Translations under genes and position numbers: made by a program
Source: a bacterium D16-51
Lineage (GTDB): Bacteria; Bacillota; Clostridia; Lachnospirales; Lachnospiraceae
NCBI GenBank assembly: GCA_003612285.1
Contig: RAYE01000015.1
Coordinates: 1-64,000 of the forward strand
Direction of reading: 5' to 3'
DNA length: 64,000 bases
Notes under the pieces: model-generated
Told to the model about the DNA's origin: nothing
Database searches by the model: none
The model's input: only the letters and a program-made list of their open reading frames with translations
Part shown: positions 25,185 to 33,917 of the stretch, piece after piece
How positions within the stretch are numbered: the first letter of the stretch is position 1
Layout: each line of letters starts with the position of its first letter

Positions 25185-27443
25185 TTAGCAAATAACCGCG
25201 GTAATTTCTTCATATTTCCCCAAAAAACCTTCATGGAGCATTTTTACCTGCAGTCCATTGCTCCGTTTTTCCGAAAACATAAATTCATACAGATTATATT
25301 CCCCATCTTCATAAGCAAAATCTACCCCATTATCCTGATAATGGATATAACAGCTATCTTCCTGCGCATTCGGTTTTCTTCCAAAAATTGCTGTTTTTTT
25401 CAAAGTTTCAGGATAATACTCCAAGGTCAGCGTTTTTATATTTTCCGGCTCTACAGACTGCATCTCCCCATAAGCCGGCAGAATACTCCCTCCTTTAATA
25501 TAAAGCGGGCATACGTCAAGAGGTGCTTCTTTTAAAATATAGCATCCTCCCATAATCCGTTCCCTGGTCCAATAATCTATCCATATCCCTTCCGGCAGAT
25601 ATACCATCCGTTCCCGTGCCCCCTGCTGCACCACCGGGGCAGCAAGCATACAGCTCCCAACCATAAATTCATCATTGCATTCCCATGTATTTTTATCCTG
25701 CTGATAGTGCATAACAAGCGGACGCAGGATGGGAAGCCCTGTTTTCGTCTCTTCATAGCATAAATCATATAAATAAGGAAGATATTTATACCTTAACTGA
25801 ATGTATTTACGGTTAATATCAAGCGTCTGCTTATCAAAAGCCCAAGGCTCCTGGCGTCTTGTGTATTTTGCACTGTGGTTCCTAAAAAGAGGCGAGAAGC
25901 AGGCTGCCTCAATCCAGCGGCACAAAAGCTCTGGCGTCGTATGCGAACCAAACCCTCCAATATCTGCACCAACAATCGGCATCCCCGACAACCCTAGATT
26001 CAGCATCTGTGGAATAGACATCTGCAAATGCGCCCAAAGGCTCTGATTATCTCCCGTCCAGACTGTCGAATACTTCTGTGAACCGCTGTAACATGCCCTA
26101 GTTATTACAAAAGGGCGCCTCCCATCGTATTTTTTCAGCCCTTCATAAGTCGCTTTTGCCATTAAATGCCCATAGACATTATGGACTTCCTTATGAAGGC
26201 GCGGCAGGCCATCCCCCGGGAAAACAATGTCATTCGGAAGCGGGCCTTCAAAACTTGCAGGCTCATTCATATCATTCCAGATTCCACGGATTCCCTGTTT
26301 TGTGAGCAATTCTGTCTGTTTCCCCCACCACTCCCTTACCTTTTCAGATGTAAAATCCGGGAATACAGAATCCCCTGGCCATACGGCATTATGATAGATC
26401 TTCCCATCTGAGTCCTTTGCAAAACAGCCATTCTGGACTCCCTCATCATACATATGGTATCCCTCTTCTGCCTTTGTCCCCGGGTCAATAATCGTTACAA
26501 GCTTAATCCCCATTTTGGATAAATCACTGCTTAACTCTTCTAAGTCTGGAAATGTTTCATCATTTTTTGTAAATACCTTATAATGGTCCATATAATCAAT
26601 ATCCAAATGAATTGCATCGCATGGTATTCCATACATCCTAAAGTTTTTTGCTATTGCCAGAACTTCCTCTGCACTTGTATAGCTCCACCGCGACTGATGG
26701 TAACCAAGCGTCCACATCTGCGGAAGCGGCGCACGCCCGGTAAGGGAAGTATACCCTTCTATAATCTCTGCAACTGTGTCTCCTGCAATAAAATAATAAT
26801 CCAATTCCCCATCAACCGCTCCAAAAGAATAATAACGGCTGCTCCCAAACCCCATATCAAAATAGGACTGATACGTATTATCCAGAAAGATCCCATAAAC
26901 AGTCTCTTCCCTCAAAACAATAAAAAATGGGAGCGATTTATACATTGCCCGGAAAGTCGGATTTTCCACCTGCGGATCCGGATTATCAGAATTCCACATG
27001 ACATAATCATAATTCTTTTTGTTTAAAAAACCTGTCTTATCCCCCAGCCCATAAATCACTTCATCACCAAATAGCTTTTTTGCCGCCTGAAAACGGCATG
27101 CTTCCTCCCCGGAACGGACATTGTGCCCTTCCTGGCGCATCTGCTCTGCCTCTTCCTCTGTCAATGCATGGCATTCCTGCTCTAGTTCCCCCTCATAGTC
27201 TGCACAAAGAAGCTTCTGCCTTTTATCATAAATTTTTAATGTGCCATCCTCCGCTGCATAGATAGAAAGATACTCCGTCCCCAATGCCTGTACTGCCCCG
27301 CCAACGCCAGGGATTTCCCTTAACCTGGCCTTTGTCCCTATTGGCTTCTCTACTGCAAAAGAACTTTTTTCCCCATCAAAAGAATGGATTCTCAAAATCT
27401 TATCTGTAACCGCGTCAATAAAAAGATTTTCTCTGATTTTCAT
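25185..27443 (-). CDS. Glycoside hydrolase family 31 (alpha-glucosidase-like)
   Basis: A 752-residue cytoplasmic enzyme. An N-terminal beta-sandwich (about 1-225) precedes the TIM barrel with the nucleophile region GIWNDMNEPASF, LGYHQSRWSY and the RNHS loop, then C-terminal beta domains. These mark GH31 retaining alpha-glycosidases; alpha-glucosidase is the likeliest activity, alpha-xylosidase or sulfoquinovosidase cannot be excluded. The ATG follows CAGGAGG. A serine hydrolase gene lies 74 bases upstream in the same direction. Confidence 0.9.
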   Translation of the reverse strand: MKIRENLFIDAVTDKILRIHSFDGEKSSFAVEKPIGTKARLREIPGVGGAVQALGTEYLSIYAAEDGTLKIYDKRQKLLCADYEGELEQECHALTEEEAEQMRQEGHNVRSGEEACRFQAAKKLFGDEVIYGLGDKTGFLNKKNYDYVMWNSDNPDPQVENPTFRAMYKSLPFFIVLREETVYGIFLDNTYQSYFDMGFGSSRYYSFGAVDGELDYYFIAGDTVAEIIEGYTSLTGRAPLPQMWTLGYHQSRWSYTSAEEVLAIAKNFRMYGIPCDAIHLDIDYMDHYKVFTKNDETFPDLEELSSDLSKMGIKLVTIIDPGTKAEEGYHMYDEGVQNGCFAKDSDGKIYHNAVWPGDSVFPDFTSEKVREWWGKQTELLTKQGIRGIWNDMNEPASFEGPLPNDIVFPGDGLPRLHKEVHNVYGHLMAKATYEGLKKYDGRRPFVITRACYSGSQKYSTVWTGDNQSLWAHLQMSIPQMLNLGLSGMPIVGADIGGFGSHTTPELLCRWIEAACFSPLFRNHSAKYTRRQEPWAFDKQTLDINRKYIQLRYKYLPYLYDLCYEETKTGLPILRPLVMHYQQDKNTWECNDEFMVGSCMLAAPVVQQGARERMVYLPEGIWIDYWTRERIMGGCYILKEAPLDVCPLYIKGGSILPAYGEMQSVEPENIKTLTLEYYPETLKKTAIFGRKPNAQEDSCYIHYQDNGVDFAYEDGEYNLYEFMFSEKRSNGLQVKMLHEGFLGKYEEITAVIC

Positions 27444-27517
27444 ACAAAACCTCCTGCTGCGTTTCCACAACGCAAATCCTAATCCACTGTATCATTTGCC
27501 CTCACCTTGCTTTCTTA

Positions 27518-28711
27518 CTATAGGGCAGAATATACAATATTCCGGATAACCTGTACATCACGGTACCCATTGCCGCCGCATTTCTGAATTACATAAATAA
27601 TCCCCAAATCCTCCTTTGGATCCATACACGCATAACATCCGAGCCATCCGTCCCATCCATATTCCCCTTCTGACCCAAGCTGTTTTGCTTCCCCAATATC
27701 CATCATAACACGCATCAGATTCCCATAGCCATATCCCTGCAGCTGCTCCCAGTCAAGCCAGGTAAGCTGCTGCTCATTCAGATGGTTTCCTACCATACAC
27801 TCTACCGTCTTCCTTCCCAGGATGCGCACCCCATTATATGTTCCCTTTCCAAGCATCATTTTTACAAATTTACTGTAATCATCCACAGTAGAAACAAGGC
27901 CTGCCCCTCCTGACTCAAACGCCGGCTTTCTTAAATGCATATAAGACAGCCCAAGGTGCTGCCAGGTACATGGCTCCAAAGTCTGCGTTTCCGGCATGTA
28001 CTGATAATTCTGGCAAAAACGTCCCTGTTTCTCCTCCGGCACATAAAAATCTGTATCAACCATGCCAAGAGGCTCCAAAACAGCCTCCTTTAAATATTCC
28101 CCATAAGTCTTTTTTGTAACCACTTCAACAACAGCTCCAAGCACATCTGCACAAAAGCTGTAACACCACCCTTCCCCCGGCTGGAAACGCAGCGGCTGCT
28201 GCCCAATCAAATTCGCCAAATCATATGTTGTTGTCGGTTTGTCTTCCTCAAAAATCTTACGGTAATATTCGTCAATCATCTCCTGCATCTTCATCCCTGC
28301 CGGAAAGGAAGCGTCCGGATAGACAACGCCTGCCGTCATATCCATCAAATGCTGTATTGTCACCTCTTCCCTAACAGGGACATATCCCTTCTCTGTTAAA
28401 ACCTGCTGGTTTTCAAACCCTGGCAGATAACGGCTCACCGGGTCAGAAAGCTGCAGCATCCCTTTCTCAACCAGCGTCATTACTGCCACTGATGTGATAG
28501 GTTTTGTCAAAGAATAACAACGGAATATACTGTCTGGAGCCATCCGGATTTTTTTTTCTTTATCCGCTTCCCCATACTCCATGCGGTATACTTCCTCCCC
28601 TTTATGTATAACACAAACAGAAGCTCCCACAATACAGTCCGGATCCTTGCTGACACCCAGTAAATTTGATGAAATAACTTCATCCAGCCTTTTTAAAATT
28701 TCCTGATTCAT
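27518..28711 (-). CDS. Serine hydrolase of the beta-lactamase/EstB class C family
   Basis: A 397-residue protein without signal peptide. The nucleophile motif is FRCYSLTKPITSVAV (SxxK), followed by the usual LSDPVSRYLPGFENQ and GWCYSFCADVLGAVVE segments. The family includes penicillin-binding-like esterases (EstB) and transesterases; a resistance role is not implied. GGGGG precedes the ATG. Probably in one operon with the GH31 gene, suggesting a role in removing ester or acyl groups from substrates, which is inference. Confidence 0.8.
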   Translation of the reverse strand: MNQEILKRLDEVISSNLLGVSKDPDCIVGASVCVIHKGEEVYRMEYGEADKEKKIRMAPDSIFRCYSLTKPITSVAVMTLVEKGMLQLSDPVSRYLPGFENQQVLTEKGYVPVREEVTIQHLMDMTAGVVYPDASFPAGMKMQEMIDEYYRKIFEEDKPTTTYDLANLIGQQPLRFQPGEGWCYSFCADVLGAVVEVVTKKTYGEYLKEAVLEPLGMVDTDFYVPEEKQGRFCQNYQYMPETQTLEPCTWQHLGLSYMHLRKPAFESGGAGLVSTVDDYSKFVKMMLGKGTYNGVRILGRKTVECMVGNHLNEQQLTWLDWEQLQGYGYGNLMRVMMDIGEAKQLGSEGEYGWDGWLGCYACMDPKEDLGIIYVIQKCGGNGYRDVQVIRNIVYSAL

Positions 28712-28760
28712 AATAATCCCCCATTCTTGTGATAGTAAAAATTGTGCAAGCACGACAAAT

Positions 28761-28797
28761 CTGGCTATTTTCTGAAATTAGCCGTAAATAGTAACAA
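28761..28797 (-). repeat. GTTACTATTYACGGCTAATTTC repeat
   Basis: Read on the minus strand it begins GTTACTATTTACGGCTAATT and continues TCAGAAAATAGCC. It matches 51598-51625 over about 28 bases; shorter relatives lie at 32402, 46324 and 48970. Here it sits in the divergent spacer between the serine hydrolase and the small membrane protein. Confidence 0.55.
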
Positions 28798-28881
28798 TTA
28801 TTTACAAATATCAAAAACCTGTATACATTTTACAACAAAAGACACACTAATTATACCAAAACTTCATTGGAGGTACAACTC

Positions 28882-29295
28882 ATGACACAGTTACAGGCAT
28901 ATATTATAATGTTTTTTACAAGCGGTTTTCTTTACTGCGGCATTGAAGTCCTTGCCAGGGGATATTCACACATTTCCATGCTTCTGGCTGGCGGAACCTG
29001 CTTTCTTCTGGTAGGCGCTATCGAATATATATTAGGAAGCTCTCCTTCTTTCCTTTTCCAGATGTTCCTCTGCGGGCTAATGATAACAACCGTGGAACTG
29101 TTATTTGGCCTTGTTGTCAACCGACAGCTCCATCTGAATGTATGGGATTACTCTGGCCTGCAATATAACTTTCAGGGACAGATTTGCCTGCTCTATTCTG
29201 TCCTCTGGTTTTTCCTTTCCTGTCCGGTTATTCTCCTGCATGACTATATGAAATTCCTGCTGCTAGATTCCCAGATTCCCCATTATCATATTTAA
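28882..29295 (+). CDS. Small membrane protein, putative ABC-transporter-permease-like (CmpB type)
   Basis: A 137-residue protein with about four hydrophobic helices and the conserved polar segment HLNVWDYSGLQYNFQGQICL between helices 3 and 4. That W-D-Y-S...N-x-x-G motif is characteristic of small clostridial membrane proteins annotated as putative ABC permeases; real function unknown. GGAGG precedes the ATG. It stands alone and is divergent from the serine hydrolase gene. Confidence 0.7.
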   Translation: MTQLQAYIIMFFTSGFLYCGIEVLARGYSHISMLLAGGTCFLLVGAIEYILGSSPSFLFQMFLCGLMITTVELLFGLVVNRQLHLNVWDYSGLQYNFQGQICLLYSVLWFFLSCPVILLHDYMKFLLLDSQIPHYHI

Positions 29296-29335
29296 GGGCA
29301 CCATCGCTGCGTTACAGCAATTTCCTATAAAAAAT

Positions 29336-29379
29336 CAAAAACCGGTTGTCTTTATTACCAAAACAACCGGTTTTTTCTT
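29336..29379. terminator. Bidirectional terminator
   Basis: AAAAACCGGTTGT...ACAACCGGTTTTTT, a 13-bp stem between the convergent small membrane protein and HPr-like genes, with T or A runs on both sides. Confidence 0.8.
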
Positions 29380-29405
29380 TTTCTTCTTTTGTCTAACCTT
29401 CTCAT

Positions 29406-29642
29406 TTATGCAACTGCTACCCAGCTTAAATCATTGACAAGCCTTTCCTTTTCCTGGCGATTCCCATTGCAGGTTACCCACATCTGATTCCTTAAATCAA
29501 TCGTCATAATCCCCAAAATAGACTTGGCATCTACACAGTAGCTTCCACAGTATAGATCTACATCTGAATCGTAGCCTGATACTACGTGTACAAACTTATT
29601 AACATCAGCAACATCATTAAATTTAATTTGGATTTTTTCCAT
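29406..29642 (-). CDS. HPr-like protein without the active-site histidine
   Basis: A 78-residue protein with the HPr fold signature CVDAKSILGIMTIDL, matching the Ser46 region (KSIMGVMSL) of phosphocarrier HPr. The expected N-terminal GLHARPA motif is absent; residues there read NDVADVNKFVHVVSG. It cannot take phosphate in the usual way, but the regulatory serine is kept. It may act as a Crh-like regulator. GGAGAG precedes the start. Monocistronic. Confidence 0.65.
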   Translation of the reverse strand: MEKIQIKFNDVADVNKFVHVVSGYDSDVDLYCGSYCVDAKSILGIMTIDLRNQMWVTCNGNRQEKERLVNDLSWVAVA

Positions 29643-29807
29643 ATATGCTCACTCTCCTTTACCTTACATAACTCGCATATGCCATCCAATACATTATATT
29701 CAAATCCCCCATCAAGTGTTGTAGATATTACCATATTTTTTCCAGCGTTTTTATACATTTTCTATTTAATTTTATACCTTTTCTACGAAATTTTGTGAAT
29801 TTTTTGT

Positions 29808-30947
29808 TCATTCTTCCTTAACATCCTGATTACGGTACTGTTTTCGGTATCTCGCCGGGGTAATCCCATTCTTCCTCTGGAAGTATACACTAAAACGGCT
29901 TTGGGAGCTAAATGCACAATACGAACTGATTTCCTGCAAAGTATAGTCAGTATATTTTAACAGCTGTTCACTGCTTACAATTTTTTCTTCTATTATATAT
30001 TGTTTTAACGTCATCCCCATCAGCTCGCTAAACTGTTCTGATAAGTAATTTGGCGTAACGCCGATATGCTCTGCGATATCCTTCACCCGGATCGCCTCAT
30101 GGATGTGGCAGAATACATAATCCCTCACCTGATTAATTAACGGGCTGTTATTTTGCTTTTTGCACAAATTATGTACCATTTCTGCATACTCATACTCAGC
30201 TTCTCTCGCTGCCTGTTCAATTTTAACCGGATCAGTTAAATTTTCTTCCATATTCCTGATAAATGCATCTGACATAGAAAATGCCAGTTCATAATTGACG
30301 CCTCCCGCAATTGCACTGCGCGCTGCCCCTGATATTTTACAAATTGCAACATTTTTATATTGGCGGATCATGTCGTGTGCAAGCAGCCCGCTTTCTCCAC
30401 TATATACTTCGTCCATACTCCGCTTCAATGCATCAATATCCCCACGGCGGATACTGTCATATTCCCTAAGCTCCCTTGTATAAGGGATATGGTATCTGCC
30501 TTCCTCCTGGATTTCAAAAATCCCTTTTGTTACCTGCTCATGCAGCATAGCACCAATGTCTATATTTTTTTCCCATAATTGCCGGGAACTCATTTCCTGG
30601 CCTGCAAGCAGTTTCCATAAAATAAGAATAACCGCTGTAAACTCTTCCTTTTCACAATATGGATATAAGCGCGTTTCTTCATCCTGGAAACTATAAATAC
30701 GCACCTTCCCAAGCCCGATGAAATTCTTTTCTTCTGTCTGCATCAGGCAAAAAGAAATCCCATTCTCATCTACATGGATATATGGGGCAGTCAGTTCCTC
30801 CCCAATCCCCTCAAAATCTTCCTTCTGGATAATTTTTCTCCCCTCTGTTTCATCATATGCTTTTAAAACTTCTCCTTCCCTGCTATAAATACAAATTGGC
30901 GCATGAAGCAGCTTTAACATCTGCGCCGCTAAAAAACTATCCAACAT
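29808..30947 (-). CDS. AraC family transcriptional regulator
   Basis: A 379-residue regulator. The C-terminal ~100 residues carry two helix-turn-helices (VKDIAEHIGVTPNYLSEQFS and LQEISSYCAFSSQSRFSVYF) and end with GITPARYRKQYR. The N-terminal ~270 residues are helical with no sugar-cupin motif; similar domains are found in Lachnospiraceae AraC proteins of unknown ligand. GGAGGGG precedes the ATG. No obvious target beside it. Confidence 0.85.
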   Translation of the reverse strand: MLDSFLAAQMLKLLHAPICIYSREGEVLKAYDETEGRKIIQKEDFEGIGEELTAPYIHVDENGISFCLMQTEEKNFIGLGKVRIYSFQDEETRLYPYCEKEEFTAVILILWKLLAGQEMSSRQLWEKNIDIGAMLHEQVTKGIFEIQEEGRYHIPYTRELREYDSIRRGDIDALKRSMDEVYSGESGLLAHDMIRQYKNVAICKISGAARSAIAGGVNYELAFSMSDAFIRNMEENLTDPVKIEQAAREAEYEYAEMVHNLCKKQNNSPLINQVRDYVFCHIHEAIRVKDIAEHIGVTPNYLSEQFSELMGMTLKQYIIEEKIVSSEQLLKYTDYTLQEISSYCAFSSQSRFSVYFQRKNGITPARYRKQYRNQDVKEE

Positions 30948-31022
30948 AATCCCCTCCTAAACCCGGCGAAATTTCCTATCACCAAAAAAGCACCGCCTTT
31001 ACGGCGATGCCTCATATTCTTT

Positions 31023-31060
31023 TAGGAACTGTTAAGAAGCAAACCTTAACAATTCCTTAT
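31023..31060. terminator. AGGAACTGTTAA inverted repeat after pta
   Basis: AGGAACTGTTAAG...CTTAACAATTCCT, a 13-bp stem with one mismatch, directly after the pta stop. Member of the dispersed AGGAACTGT family; probable terminator. Confidence 0.55.
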
Positions 31061-31063
31061 ATT

Positions 31064-32047
31064 TTATGCCAAAGCTGCCGTAATAATTGCCATCGAATAT
31101 ACTTCCGAAGCATTACAGCCCCTGGACAAATCATTTACCGGCGCGTTCAGCCCCAGAAGAATCGGCCCATATGCATCAAAATTGCCCATACGCTGTGCAA
31201 TCTTATATCCAATATTCCCTGCACTGATATCCGGAAAAATGAATGTGTTTGCATGGCCTGCTATTTCTGATTCCGGACACTTTGTCCTTGCAACGCGCGG
31301 AGAAACGGCAGCATCAAACTGAAGTTCCCCATCTACCGGAAGCTCTGGATATTTCTTCTTTGTCTTTTCTGCGGCATTGCGCATTTTATCCACTGCAGGT
31401 CCTGCCCCTGAACCATATGTGGAATAACTTAAAAATGCTACTTTAGGGTCAACGCCAAATATCCTTGCACACTCCGACGCCTCTCCCGCAATCTCTACCA
31501 ATTCATCTTCCGTCGGGTCAATATTAATGGCACAGTCAGCCATTGCCAAAACATCATTTTCGCCTGTAACACCAGGACGTACCAATATAAAGCAGGAAGA
31601 TACAATATTATTCCCCGGCTTTGTCTTAATCAGCTGCAGCGCAGGGCGCACTGTGTCCGCCGTAGAATATGTTGCACCGCCAAGCAGCGCATCTGCAACC
31701 CCCATCTTTACTAACATCGTCCCAAAATAATTTGTCTGCATAAGGGCCTTCCTTGCCTGTTCCGGCGTTACCCCTTTACTTTTACGGAGCTCACAGAATA
31801 ACTCCACCATCTTATCCATATCCTCATATTTCGCAGGATTAATAATCTCCGCCCCACGGATATTAAACCCGCAGTCTTCCGCTGCATCTGCAATCTTTTC
31901 CTCATCTCCAACCAAAATCGGATGCAGGAAACTGCTCGCCAGCAGGCGGGAAGAAGCCTCTAAAATCCTGGCGTCTTCGCCTTCCGTAAATACAATCTTC
32001 TTTGGATTCTTTTTCAATACCCCAATCAACTGACCAAAACCAAACAA
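31064..32047 (-). CDS. pta: Phosphate acetyltransferase
   Basis: A 327-residue enzyme converting acetyl-CoA and phosphate to acetyl phosphate, the step before ATP-yielding acetate formation. Family segments include KIVFTEGEDARILEA, DALLGGATYSTADTVRPALQ, FLSYSTYGSGAGPAVDKMRN, GELQFDAAVSPRVARTKCPE and HANTFIFPDISAGNIGYKIA. Length matches the short single-domain Pta. A TTG start is used; GGAGATG lies upstream. The usual partner ackA is not in the window. Confidence 0.93.
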   Translation of the reverse strand: MFGFGQLIGVLKKNPKKIVFTEGEDARILEASSRLLASSFLHPILVGDEEKIADAAEDCGFNIRGAEIINPAKYEDMDKMVELFCELRKSKGVTPEQARKALMQTNYFGTMLVKMGVADALLGGATYSTADTVRPALQLIKTKPGNNIVSSCFILVRPGVTGENDVLAMADCAINIDPTEDELVEIAGEASECARIFGVDPKVAFLSYSTYGSGAGPAVDKMRNAAEKTKKKYPELPVDGELQFDAAVSPRVARTKCPESEIAGHANTFIFPDISAGNIGYKIAQRMGNFDAYGPILLGLNAPVNDLSRGCNASEVYSMAIITAALA

Positions 32048-32081
32048 AATATCATCTCCATTCTTCTAGATTTTACTTGAT

Positions 32082-32250
32082 TCCTAGTACAGCGTTTCCT
32101 TAATCCCCATATACTTAGTGCCTGCTATTTTTGTCAGCGCAAGGCGGAGGAAGGAGGCAATGCGGTGGCATTGTTGACTGACGACAACGCAGCGATGGCG
32201 GAAATAGAAAGTACTAAGTGTATGAGGGACTAAGAAACGCTGTACTAGGA
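32082..32250 (+). ncRNA. Terminal-inverted-repeat element with conserved structured core, copy B
   Basis: The ends TCCTAGTACAGCGTTTC...ACTTAGT form an imperfect inverted repeat of about 40 bp. On the plus strand the core has outer stem CTATTT/AAATAG, the strand GCAAGGCGGAGGAAGGAG, the hairpin CAATGC-GGTG-GCATTG (32158-32173) and CTGACGACAACG. It aligns to the minus strand of copy A at 14781 with stem changes that preserve pairing. An AGGAACTGTTAA repeat (32247-32310) is fused to its right end. Confidence 0.5.
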
Positions 32251-32310
32251 ACTGTTAACAAATTAAATAAACAAGTAAATTGTTCAAATTAATTATGAAC
32301 AGCTCCTTAT
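32247..32310. repeat. AGGAACTGTTAA inverted repeat
   Basis: AGGAACTGTTAACAA at the left pairs with the right end ATGAACAGCTCCTTA around an A/T-rich centre that also pairs partly (AATTGTTCAAATTAATT). The first bases are shared with the end of the preceding element. Confidence 0.45.
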
Positions 32311-32399
32311 ATGCAAACAGCATACAACAAATTTATTTTCCAACATATTTTACTTTCTGTCAATAGAGAAATCCGTAAATTTTTCCAGAAACGTTGATA

Positions 32400-32521
32400 T
32401 TGTTACTATTCACAGTCAGTGGTATCATAAATTGCAGAAACAAATAAAAAATGATTTAAAAATCTATATGTTTCCAAATGCCAAGATTAATTTTGAGCAA
32501 TTGTTTGACGGTGTAGATTGA
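32400..32521 (+). pseudogene. Possible coding remnant of unknown origin
   Basis: A frame ending at TGA reads SQWYHKLQKQIKNDLKIYMF then PNAKINFEQLFDGVD, which looks like the C-terminus of a real protein, but no start codon or ribosome site is found upstream. I do not recognise the family. The rest of 32311-32567 shows nothing else. Confidence 0.25.
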
Positions 32522-32567
32522 TTACAGGGGAACTTTAAATTCTGTGAACAGGAACATTCTAACGTTC

Positions 32568-33377
32568 CTATTCACAGGCAAAACCTCCAAAAAACGTCAA
32601 TGTATTTGATGCTGCCAGACTTCCTTCTTCCATTGCCATATTTATATCCTGGTTATTAAGATATGATGCAAGAAATGCCGCATGGTAGCTGTCGCCACAG
32701 CCTGTAGTATCTACAATTTTTTTCACTGGAACAGCGCCTATTTTGTATTCCTTCCCATTATGAAATGTAACGCTTCCCTTATCCGCTAAAGTCGCATTAA
32801 AAATACCATGATACATTTCAGACCATTTCTTTAAAACCAACAGCGTTTCCTCATCGCCGCTAAAAAAGGTAAAATCAATCTGTCTGACAATCTCTTCCAA
32901 TCCCGAAAAATCTCTTACCACATCAAAATCAACTGCCATCTGATATCCATATTCTGATTTTAATCTAAGTATCTCCTGAAAATTAGGGCTGTAATAATTT
33001 ATAAAAACCACATCTGATTCCTGTAATTTTCTCTTATCAATGTCCGATAACTTAAAATCCTGATAAACACCCCCATCCCAGGAATCCTCCTTAAAATAAC
33101 GATTCCCTGTTGAGTCATGATATATTCTGTTTGCTGCTGTCTTTCCATTATCAATCATATGCACGCAAGACATATCTATCGTTTTTCTAGCTTTTATACA
33201 TTCTACAGCTTTCCTTCCAATATCGTCATCCCCAACTGCCCCCATAAGGCTTATGTCAACATGCGCATATTTTGAAATTACCATTGCAAAATTAAGCGCC
33301 TCTCCCCCTAAACTTATTTCTCCTGTATCATCAAAAACATCTGCACAAATCGTTGACATTGCTACTATTTTAACCAT
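32568..33377 (-). CDS. PfkB family sugar kinase, fructoselysine-6-kinase-like
   Basis: A 269-residue ribokinase-fold enzyme. The N-terminal GG motif (SLGGEALNFAMVISKY) and C-terminal signature DTTGCGDSYHAAFLASYL with the catalytic Asp are clear; VDFDVVRDFS and FFSGDEETLLVLK resemble the FrlD/fructosamine kinase branch. The substrate is inferred only. The start MVKIVAMST follows GAAGGAG. No frl deglycase or transporter lies beside it. Confidence 0.8.
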   Translation of the reverse strand: MVKIVAMSTICADVFDDTGEISLGGEALNFAMVISKYAHVDISLMGAVGDDDIGRKAVECIKARKTIDMSCVHMIDNGKTAANRIYHDSTGNRYFKEDSWDGGVYQDFKLSDIDKRKLQESDVVFINYYSPNFQEILRLKSEYGYQMAVDFDVVRDFSGLEEIVRQIDFTFFSGDEETLLVLKKWSEMYHGIFNATLADKGSVTFHNGKEYKIGAVPVKKIVDTTGCGDSYHAAFLASYLNNQDINMAMEEGSLAASNTLTFFGGFACE

Positions 33378-33578
33378 ACACTTCTCCTTCAATTATTCCA
33401 CACGTTATTTATTCCATTAGTTTTAGCATTCCTGTAACAGACATCTGCTGCATTTTAAGCCCTCCATTCCATACAGTTCCTAAGCAGCATATCCTGTTCT
33501 GAAATTATTATACGATGAAGCAGAAAAAACATCAATAAATTTATAGTAACTCATTCATTTCCAGGCAGGTTAAAAAAA

Positions 33579-33642
33579 GGTGCGAAGTTTCCTTTGACAT
33601 AAAACCAGAAAAAGACCGCCAGCTACTTCTATTGGCTGGCGG
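33579..33642. repeat. Short relic of the 114-bp element and a CCGCCAGC hairpin
   Basis: GGTGCGAAGTTTCCT (33579-33593) joins the two ends of the 114-bp element, as an internal deletion would. Next, CCGCCAGC-N11-GCTGGCGG (33616-33642) followed by CTTTC is a terminator-like stem. The rest of 33393-33829 holds no gene. Confidence 0.5.
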
Positions 33643-33829
33643 CTTTCATTTGTCTATGCAGAGTGCCATAAGTGCCTATTTCTGGGAATTTCCGGCATTC
33701 TGTCTTTTCATCTTCTCTCATAAAAAAACGAAAATTTGCAAAAAATTAGTGTCAGAAATTGTGTCACTCATGAAAAGTGTGTCAGGATTGGAAACGGTAT
33801 TATCCAATGAAGAAGCGAGGGAATCACCC

Positions 33830-33858
33830 TTGAATATAGGATGGCTTTTTTGTATAAT
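33830..33858 (+). promoter_or_regulatory. Sigma-A promoter of the Rpn-type gene
   Basis: TTGAAT (33830-33835), 17-base spacer, TATAAT (33853-33858), about 60 bases before the start codon. Confidence 0.7.
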
Positions 33859-33917
33859 GAAACCAAGATAACCTAATTATTTCCCCGATGAAAAGACGAG
33901 GATGAAAGGAAGAAGGA

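Noticed and set aside
27518-28711. Beta-lactam resistance gene
   Set aside because: Only the SxxK motif and general fold are seen; no signal peptide; the family is mostly esterases.
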